A DNA stretch of 64,000 nucleotides from positions 1,116,001 through 1,180,000 of the forward strand of contig KV748211.1 of NCBI GenBank assembly GCA_001692895.1, in the 5' to 3' direction. Positions 56,483 through 64,000 of the stretch are shown in pieces. Each line of letters starts with the position of its first letter. Position 1 is the first letter of the stretch. A model generated the notes under the pieces. It was not told the DNA's origin, did not search any database, and saw only the letters and a program-made list of their open reading frames with translations. This DNA comes from Cenococcum geophilum 1.58 (Eukaryota > Ascomycota > Dothideomycetes > Gloniales > Gloniaceae). The translations under genes and the position numbers were made by a program.

Positions 56483-59400
56483 GTCTCCTTTTACAGCTTA
56501 TTTGCGGAGGGCCCTTAAGGCGTTAACCGTGCGGTTTATAATTAGAAGGCAGTTAATTAGCCCTATTAGCTTATCTAAGGACTCCTCTATTAGTGCTAGC
56601 TTGTTTTACTAGGAGTCTAGCTCCTTAAGGATCTGTAGGTTAAGCTGTTCTAAATAAAGGAGGGCGCGCGTCTAATATTGGGTCTTTAGCTTATCCTAGG
56701 GTCCTATATCTTATTCTCTTTAGGTTAGGGTATTAGCTTTAGAGTTTTACTTGCTAGAATAATATATAATTATAAAGAAGAATTAAGAGAATATTTTAGC
56801 CTACTAGGCTTATTATCTAGTAAGCTGCTTTATAGTTATAAAGTACTTTAGGGCTTTATAATCTGTATATATTTTAATCCAGAATTTCGTACCTTTAAGC
56901 TCTACGCACTATTAAAAAAGTAATTAAATAATAGCTAGTATTTCTTTATTGTGTACTTTATAGTTATATTTAGCTAGGTCTATTATTTTTAAGAAGAAAG
57001 CTATAGGGTACTATTTACCGTTTAGATATAACTGTAATAGGATTCCTATTATAACCCTATTAGAGGCATCCGTTTCTAGCATTAATTTAAGGTCTAGGTT
57101 ATAGTAATAAAGAATTAGGGAAGAGATAAGCCGATCCTTTATCTCTTTAAAGGCTTCTATATAGCTATTATTAAAGATAAAAGGTATATCCTTCCTAGTT
57201 AGTTATATAAGAGGTTTTACTATAATTCTATAGTTATAAATAAACTAGTAGTAGAAGTTATAAAAACTAAGAAAGGATTAGATTTCTTTTACTATATAAG
57301 GGGGCTTCTAGTTACGGATTACCTTTACCTTCTTAGGGTTAACCTTAATTCCTTCTATAGTTATAATAAACCTAAGGTATTTTATACGTTTTACCCTAAA
57401 CTCGCATTTCTTAATATTAACTTATAAGCCCGCGTTCTGTAGTTTCTCTAGGACCTTCTTAATATAAACTTAATACTTAAGTTCGTTATCTAAGTATATA
57501 AAAATGTCGTCTAGGTATACCATACAGAATTCGTCAAGGTAATTAAAAAGAACGTTATTTATATACCTTTAGTACGTAGCCGGTCCATTTATTAGTCTAA
57601 AAGGAAGAACTTTATATTTATAGGAACTATAATAGGTACGGAATGTTGTTAAATCTTTAGATATAGAGTTTATCCTAATTTAGTAAAAAGCTTAGCGGAT
57701 ATTAAGTTTAGTAAAGATCTTTACCTAGCTTAGATATATAAGGGTCTTATTAATTAAAGGAATAGGATACCGGTTCTTTTAAGTAATAGCGTTTAGCTTT
57801 TAATAGTCAATATAAAAACAAAGGCCTCTATTTAGCTTTTTTATAAATAGAATAGGGGAAGTAAAAGGGGCTTAACTTAGCTTGATAAACCCTTTATCTA
57901 GGTTATTAATTAAGTACTACTTTATTACTTTTAGCTTATCCATTAATTAATAGTAGAGGGGGCTATAGCTTAGCGAGTTATTAGCTTTTAATTAAATCTT
58001 ATAATTATATATCCGGTAGGGGGGTAACTTATCTAAGGCTGCCTTTAAGAATGCATCCTTATAGTCTATATAAATAGTAGGAAGAAGGCGTTTAACTAAT
58101 TCCTTATTAGTTTCCTTAGCTAGCCTTTCCTCTCTATTATTAATAATTCGGTTAATCTTATATAGGCTTATTATAAAGACCTTATTGTCCTTCCGGTATA
58201 TATTAAAGTGGAACACTATAGCGCTAATTACGGCAATATTTATAGTAGGGGGGTTGCCTAATAATAGGTGCGTATATAACTTTAGGGACTTCTAGGGTAC
58301 TAGTGTTATTATTACTCCTTTTAGCTCCTATTATATCTTTTAAAGGTTATCCCTTATATCCTATTAATATATTCTTTTCTATACCGGTTAAATCTATACA
58401 ATTTAGATGTTATCTATATTACTATCTATCCTACTTCTGTATATAGAGTCCTCTTTAAATATAGCGCTTTAGGAGAGTATCTATATTACTATCTATCCTA
58501 CTTCTGTATATAGAGTCCTCTTTAAATATAGCGCTTTAGGAGAGTATCTTTATTAGTATAAAGTTCTTTCTAGCTTTATAGCGGGCGTCTTCTTAGATAA
58601 AGGCTAGGTTATAGGCTCAGACATCCTACTAGTAGGTAGGGTTAGCCCTTACGGCTAGTGTCTTATAGTTAGTTTAGATCTTCCTAATAAAGGAGGGCAA
58701 CCTCGGTCTATCCTCTAGCTAGATAACCCGTCTTTATTACACGTTTAACTAAATATTAAAATAGGATATCTATTTTCGTCTAAGGATTATATTATAGGAC
58801 TCTAGGTTTAGGATATAAAAGGGGATACTATATTAGTATTATCCGTTAAGAGCGATATATAACTTTAAGATGTAGGTAATAGGCTGACTGGCTTGGCTAT
58901 TATAGCCTTTTACCTAAATAGGCTTCTCTAGTTGGATGGCTTCTATATTTAGAAACTTGGCAACATTATTTATATAGGTAGTATTTATAAAGGTAAAGCT
59001 ATTTGCTCTAGTGTTAATAAAGGCAGTTATATTAACTCTATATCTATTTTAAAATACTATATATAGAACTATAAAATGCTTTCCACCTATTAACTAACTA
59101 AGATTAATCTCTTTAAGATTAATAGGGTACCCTAGGGGGGAGTCTTTTCTTAGGGTTTTTTTTCCTAACTTATTAGACGTCTCTCCTTCCTCTATCTCCT
59201 TAATATTACCTATATCTTTTAGCTCTAGGTAGGACAAGATAAAGTAACCCTATTTATTATAGTTGTAGTATATAGCTAAGGTAGGGTTAATTAGAGTATT
59301 GTAGTAAATACTAGTTAATAGCGTAGTACGTAACTAGTTGGGTAAGGCTTGCTAGTATATAGTTATAACCGCCTTTAGTATAAGAGTAGTTATAACTTAT

Positions 59401-60480
59401 CTTCTTACTCTAGCTTTTATAGGTATAGCTAGTAAGTTCTAATTATTATGGAGTTGCTTCTACTAATTAAGGTAGGCGTTAATCCGCTTTAGTTTTAAGT
59501 CTAATAATAGGTAATAAGCTGTAAGTCTTTTATGGGTTAGTAGGTTATCTAAGGTTATAGTAATCTTTTCTTATAGCTAGATTGTTAGCTTATTATATAG
59601 GTCTAATTAGTAGTTCTTAAGGGGAACCTAGCCTTCTCCTATAAGGTATAGGAATTAAGTTTAAAATTTAGTAAAGGGTTAGTTTAGTTTTATTATTAGG
59701 CGATTATAGTTATAATGGGCATCTTATACTTTATTTAGGTTAATATAGATAGCCGCTAGGTACCGTATTATCTTATTAATAGATATAAATTAGATAGGGG
59801 AGTCGTCCTTAAACTTAGCTTAAAGGTGCCGTTAGGCGTCCCTAGTAGTTCAACTAAAGAGGTAAAGTATTTTAGCTTTTTTAAAAAGGAAATAGTTATA
59901 GTTAACGCAGAGCTTTCCTTATACTTAAATCCTCTAATTCTTAAAGGTAGGGTCTATCCCATTAGATAGTAGTAGGGGGTTAAAGAGCTTAATGGACTTT
60001 AACTACTTTATTATTATATCCGTACTCTCTAGTATATTATATTTAGTAGAGTAAATAGGTCAGCTAGGGCTTTAAAAAGGGGAAGTTAGGCTATTTTATA
60101 GGGCCGCGAGGCTTTTTAGGATCTCTTATAGGGTTTCTTATATATTTCTCACTTTAAGACAATTAGCTTCCTAGCTAGCTATAAGGGCGTAAATCTACTC
60201 GCGTATATTTACGATATTATTATTATCTTCAATTTCTAATCCTAATTAGATCTTAGGTTCTTCTTAGGTAAAGGCAGCTCTCTTAAATAAGCTTACTTTA
60301 AGTGCCATCATTAGCTTCCTAAGGTTCGTCGGTATTATATGCTTTAGTTTTAATTCCGGGGGTATAGGTCTAGTCCTATCTAGCTTATAAGGTGGGATAT
60401 TATCTAGGCCTTCCCAGGTAATATAGAGTTGTTTTAGTGTCTAAGTATAGTGCGTTAATGCGTCGTTGTAGACGAAGTTT
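56483..60480 (-). pseudogene. Gypsy-D gag, protease, RT and RNase H
   Basis: Minus-strand frame right of Copia-B. Gag occupies about 60,400-58,900. The clearest segment is RLAKETNKELVKRLLPTIYI then DYKDAFLKAALDKLPPYRIY (58,005-58,130), the pre-RT linker of fungal gypsy pol. The RT catalytic block FCMVYLDDIFIYL lies at about 57,493-57,530 with its YLDD intact, unlike every other RT in the window. RNase H runs toward 56,560, where the frame is cut by Copia-B. A 67-bp tandem duplication at 58,412-58,545 shifts the frame between gag and RT. Confidence 0.82.
58412..58545. repeat. Perfect 67-bp tandem duplication
   Basis: 58,412-58,478 and 58,479-58,545 are identical, beginning ATCTATATTACTATC and ending GGAGAGT. 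No transition differences exist between the copies although the surroundings are RIP-saturated. The length is not a multiple of three. Confidence 0.95.
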
Positions 60481-60530
60481 CTTTAGGGTGGGATATTATT
60501 AAGGCCTTCCCAGGCGAGGTAGGGTAAGCT
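60391..60530. repeat. Duplicated short motif in the Gypsy-D leader
   Basis: GTGGGATATTAT then AGGCCTTCCCAGG occurs at about 60,391 and again at about 60,488, between the 5' LTR and gag. Confidence 0.6.
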
Positions 60531-60538
60531 TAGTATAA

Positions 60539-60748
60539 TGTTATAGCTCGTATAAATGCCTCTAAACCAAAGCTTATAGAATGCTGTATTATAAAGATAC
60601 TAAGCTAAAAAGAAGGAAAAGGGGTCGCTAGGACTGATGTAAACAAATATATAGGGTAAGCCGCTAAGGCGCTAGCTTTGGGCGGGCCAATCGCAGGTCG
60701 GCAGAATATAGCAGAATTTGGCAGGTAACGTGCGATAGCGCCGTTACA
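60539..60748 (-). repeat. Gypsy-D right LTR (5' LTR)
   Basis: 210 bp, matching 48,283-48,492, followed by TSD ATAGG. Confidence 0.94.
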
Positions 60749-60753
60749 ATAGG

Positions 60754-62116
60754 CACCTTATAGAAAGCCGTCGCGCTAGGGTAGGAAGGTCCCTTTAATA
60801 GTAAAAGATTACGATAATATAAACCTTTAGGTAAAATAGCTAAATAAGCCCTAATACCTAAATGCTCTAAAAGCTTAAAGACTCTTATATACCTATAGTT
60901 ACAGCTAAGGAAAATATAGACACCCTCTATAACGGTTATAATACTACTAAAAAGTAACTAGAACCCCTTTAGCCCCACCTAAGCCAATTAGAAGATTAAG
61001 CGCTAGAGGTAACTTTAAGATCTTCCCCTAAGCTAGAAATGCTAGAGAAATATACTAATATATTTAACTAGGGACCTAACTAAAACCCTCCCAAAAGACC
61101 ACTATCCTATAATTAGTATAATAAAAGGACACTATATATAAGCATAGCTTTTTGCGCAGACTTATAAGCACTAGGTTTAAAATCTATAATGGCTATTTAT
61201 AAATTACTTAGTTTGGTCTATATTGATTGGCTCGTTATAGAGAAAATAGGTCGGTAAGTTGGAGAGTTAATGTAAGAGTACATATATTAGATCCCGCCGC
61301 GCTTGCGATTAATATCGCAAGCACTCCGTGTCTTTTTGGCCGAATGGCGACGTTAGGGCGGGAAACGTTACAGTTGATTTTAGTGTGGTGACCGAGTTCG
61401 GGAGGCGATCGAGTTCCGGGGGTCCGAGCTTATACGAGCCGCGGCTCTCTTATATAGCGACGCGTTTTACTAAATTTATTAACATTAAGCCTTTATTTTT
61501 TTTATATCCATTATATTATACTATATATAATACTACGTATATAGCCTCTAAGCTATAGCGCTATAGTTCTATATATATAAATCCTTTCTAGGCAGCTTAA
61601 TATATATTAGTAGCTATATCTTAATATTTATAATTCCTTAGTAAAATACTAAGTTACTATAACTACTAGGTAGTAGGAAAACGGTAGAAAAAACTATAAG
61701 AAATCCTAATACCTATCCCTATTCTTTTGCAATTTATTTCTATTTTTTTACTCTTTTACTAATATCCTAGTAGGAGTTACCTCCTTCTAAAATCCTATTT
61801 GTTTTATTTATTCTTCTATAAAACCTTCTATGCTAGTACTACGTACCAGTTTAGCTGCTTTAAGAGTCTCGCAGTCTTTACTATTAGCAAAGTGTTTTTC
61901 TTTACAATTAATGTAAAGAGAGGTAGTATGCTTATAAGGCTTGCCCATTGTTATATAGGTAGGACAGGCGTTATCTTTAGCCTTTATTGGTTATACTAGA
62001 TTTCGATTACCGTCAAAGCTTTAAAACCAATCCAGATAGAGCTAATCAAGTTGGATAAACCGGATCTACTTTAGATTTTGGTTTGTCCGAACCAACCGAG
62101 ATAGATCCAATCCAAT
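60754..62116. other. Spacer between Gypsy-D and the HET pseudogene
   Basis: Strongly RIP-like to about 61,240, then a GC-richer patch (61,280-61,450) that reads open on the plus strand (SSSGGPSLYEPRLSYIATR) but has no recognised domain. AT-rich again to about 61,980. From 62,020 to 62,115 there are several CCAATCC and CCAACC motifs on the plus strand, possibly a transposon edge next to the truncated HET gene. Confidence 0.45.
61301..61322. other. Perfect inverted repeat
   Basis: GCTTGCGAT, loop TAAT, ATCGCAAGC, in the GC-richer patch. Confidence 0.7.
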
Positions 62117-63446
62117 TGCGTCACTGGCTGCGCGCAGGCCGCATCCAATGGCTTTGAGTATGTGTGGATAGACACGTGCTGCGTTGACGAATCTAGTAGC
62201 GCGGAGCTCTCGGAAGCCATCAACTCCATGTACCGCTGGTACCGGAATGCGGCCATACGCTATGCTTACCTATCGGACGTGCCAGCGCACGACGCAGAAA
62301 TAGACCCCCCCCCCCAAAAAAAAGCCAGTGGTTCACAAGATGGTGCCCACTGCAGGAACTCCTTGCGCCTGAGTACATCGTATTCTACGGCGCGGGATGG
62401 GCGGAGATCGGGACGAAAGCGAGTTTAAAGGAGACTATCTCCCAGATCACGGACATCCAGATTTCTGCTCTATTGCTGGGTCGGGGGACGACCAATTCAG
62501 TATAGCACAGAAAATGTCCTGGGCCTTTAAGAGGAAAACGACTAGAGTTGAGGACATGGCCTACTCCCTTATTGGTATTTTCGGAGTAAATATCCCACTG
62601 CTGTACGGCGAAGGGGAGAAGGCTTTCAATAGACTGCGGCTCGAGATTCTCAGCTCGTCGCAAGACACGGCCACCTTTGCGTGGACCGCGCGCGGCACTT
62701 CCGATTCCGCGTTTGAGGGGAGAAGGTCCTGTAAGGCTGATAGGGGCTTGCTCGCCCATTCACCTGTAGAATTCTCTGAATGTCGTGATATCATATGGGT
62801 TGGTGGTGAAAGTAGCGGTGGAAAGCTAGCTTCAATGACCGCTATGGGATTGCGGTTAGAGATGTGCCTTGCAGAAGAAAAATCTACGGGGACGTCTGTT
62901 GGGGAACGAAAAGTTCCGGATGCAGGCCTCCGTCTCGCAGTCACACCGGAGAGGCTAAGCGGGAATCGGTATTGCAGAGTCGATTACGAGACTGTCCGAA
63001 CAGTACAACTCGACTGCATAGCGGATTCTGCGGAATCATTAACAAAGCCGGACTACAAGAGAATTGTGTTAGCGGACGGCTCCACTATGCCTATCGAAAA
63101 GATAATTATTTTTGTCAGAGAAGCAAGTAGTTAGAAGAGAATGTCGGTGAAATTAGACTTTACAGTCACAAAGGTCTTATCGCGGAAACCGATTTTTCAG
63201 ACAGACATCCACCCTGTGGATTACTGGCGCTTCGGGGACGGGTCTAACTTCGACACCTACGCTCACCAGATGGGCCAGCCACGGATGAGGTCTGGTCTTA
63301 GAACGCGCCATGGAGGAGCCGTAATATATCAAAACAGCAACAGAAGCTTTCGTACTTATTCTGAGGCGTATCTACACGAACGTAAAGGACGTGGCTTTAA
63401 CACGCAACTTTCAGTACTCTCTCATCGCGGCGCAGATTATAGCTGA
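62117..63446 (+). pseudogene. HET-domain gene, N-terminally truncated and frameshifted
   Basis: HET domains act in fungal heterokaryon incompatibility. The match begins at 62,117 in mid-domain: GFEYVWIDTCCVDESSSAEL, then AINSMYRWYRNAA. At 62,305-62,323 a run of 11 C then 8 A shifts the frame. The second frame gives WCPLQELLAPEYIVFYGAGW and ISQITDIQISALLLG. A second shift near the five-G run at 62,483-62,487 leads to FSIAQKMSWAFKRKTTRVED, MAYSLIGIFGVNIPLLYGEG and EKAFNRLRLEI, the end of the HET domain. The frame runs to TAG at 63,132, and after this single stop continues in register to 63,446 with HPVDYWRFGDGS. The ATG at 62,397 opens an artefact frame until about 62,490. The conserved GWTLQEL reads WCPLQEL. 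The usual N-terminal AILSHTW block is absent. RIP is not evident. Confidence 0.82.
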
Positions 63447-64000
63447 ACCTGATTGTGTGGATTAGATTTGCGTTTGCTTGCTGGGGGGAAAGTCGGTGTG
63501 TGGCCATGAAAAGAGAACGTGTTGCAGGCGACCTGATCTATGCCGTAGAAATCTCAGTGGTATGACAACAGCGGAAGATGAGATATTAATAAAGCTTGGA
63601 ACACTAATGCCCAAATTTCTTCCGGTTTATTTGCTGGGTTCCCCGTACATAGAATTAGCTGGACAATTCCTGCTAGGGAGAAAAAGGGACCGAAGGGTAT
63701 TCCAAGTTATATGGCTGTTAATTCCCTTACGCTAGCTTTACTTTTGGATTCGTACTTCTGTCTGGTTGCAGTACAACCTTGAACCAGATCCGTCCCAACA
63801 GTTTTTGGTCAACGCGTTCCTAAGGCACGATCTCCGCATGATGTAACAACTCACTTATGGTCACGTCTCCTCATCTCTAGCAGCATACAGCTCATGAAAA
63901 GTTCATGATTTTAGCAGGTAGCGTTCGCTATCACATAACCATGCCCTTCAAGCTGGCCATATCCCCTTCTTTGGTGGTAATTTCGAAATAGCTGTAGATG
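63447..64000. other. Balanced-composition flank, no recognised gene
   Basis: An 85-codon plus-strand ORF (63,478-63,735) starts in a Cys-rich segment, VCGHEKRTCCRRPDLCRR, but has no family I recognise. It may be the tail of the HET gene locus, 3' untranslated sequence or chance. Confidence 0.4.

Larger units (their letters stand above)
48283..60748 (-). mobile_element. Gypsy-D, Ty3/gypsy chromovirus, interrupted by Copia-B
   Basis: Two 210-bp LTRs (48,283-48,492 and 60,539-60,748) and exact target duplication ATAGG (48,278-48,282 and 60,749-60,753). Coding is on the minus strand, with gag/RT to the right of Copia-B and integrase/chromodomain to the left. On the coding strand the LTR runs TGTAACGGCACTATCGC to GCTATAACA. 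Ns occur near 49,077-49,132 and at 49,497. Confidence 0.93.

Noticed and set aside
62385-62944. Minus-strand open frames of 124 and 127 codons
   Set aside because: They overlap the HET domain on the plus strand and have no recognisable domain.
1-64000. Possible Starship or other large cargo element, biosynthetic cluster or CRISPR array
   Set aside because: No tyrosine-recombinase captain, no cargo genes, no biosynthetic domains and no regularly spaced repeats were seen; the DNA is explained by nested transposons.

Overview
This 64-kb window looks like an AT-rich, gene-poor repeat compartment from a filamentous ascomycete (Pezizomycotina). I read this from three things. The transposon families are fungal (chromodomain Ty3/gypsy, several Ty1/copia, a Tad1-like LINE, Plavaka, piggyBac). 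There is a HET-domain gene fragment at the right end. Nearly every coding frame is riddled with TAA/TAG where CAA, CAG, CGA or TGG would be expected, and catalytic Asp codons have become Asn. That is the signature of repeat-induced point mutation (RIP, CpA to TpA). I see no intact host gene. The species cannot be named from this sequence alone.

Layout. 1-3.4 kb: RIP-degraded SNF2-type helicase (minus strand), running off the left edge. 3.8-4.2 kb: three-copy tandem repeat. 4.7-8.9 kb: an unidentified decayed ORF, then a decayed Plavaka transposase (plus). 9.2-15.9 kb: minisatellite, then Gypsy-A (gag, pol with chromodomain, an extra downstream ORF) without recognisable LTRs, then an unidentified stretch. 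15.9-35.7 kb: a nested stack. Gypsy-B (plus, LTR to LTR) was hit in its reverse transcriptase by Copia-A (18,766-25,445, TSD ATATC) and in its integrase by a piggyBac element (27,117-34,279). Copia-A carries a 234-bp solo LTR (23,202-23,435, TSD GGGTT). The piggyBac carries Copia-C (29,297-34,214, TSD ATGTA). 35.7-41.3 kb: Tad1-like LINE on the minus strand, ending in an (ATT)n tail directly beside the Gypsy-B 3' LTR. 41.3-48.3 kb: a GC-rich patch, a decayed transposase-like frame, an unidentified decayed ORF and a hairpin-rich spacer. 48.3-60.7 kb: Gypsy-D (minus, TSD ATAGG) interrupted by Copia-B (50,269-56,482, TSD GTCTC), a relative of Copia-A. 60.7-62.1 kb: spacer. 62.1-64 kb: balanced-composition DNA with a truncated, frameshifted HET pseudogene.

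The nesting gives a relative history. The LINE and Gypsy-A region were present first. Gypsy-B then landed at the LINE tail. Copia-A and piggyBac entered Gypsy-B, and the solo LTR and Copia-C came later. RIP load falls with nesting depth: the piggyBac frame is collinear with only about eight stops, and the solo LTR shows almost no RIP signature, while Gypsy-B, Gypsy-D and the LINE are saturated. At least three gypsy elements end in chromodomains, which in known chromoviruses bind silent chromatin, so self-targeting into this compartment is plausible.

I found no evidence for a new multi-gene biological system. The most unusual signals are a stem-loop block shared by the 3' non-coding regions of Gypsy-B and Gypsy-D, a half-tRNA type primer-binding site in Copia-C, an in-frame 27-bp repeat that varies between Copia-A and Copia-B, the solo LTR, and three decayed ORFs I cannot assign (near 4.7, 14.8 and 45.1 kb).
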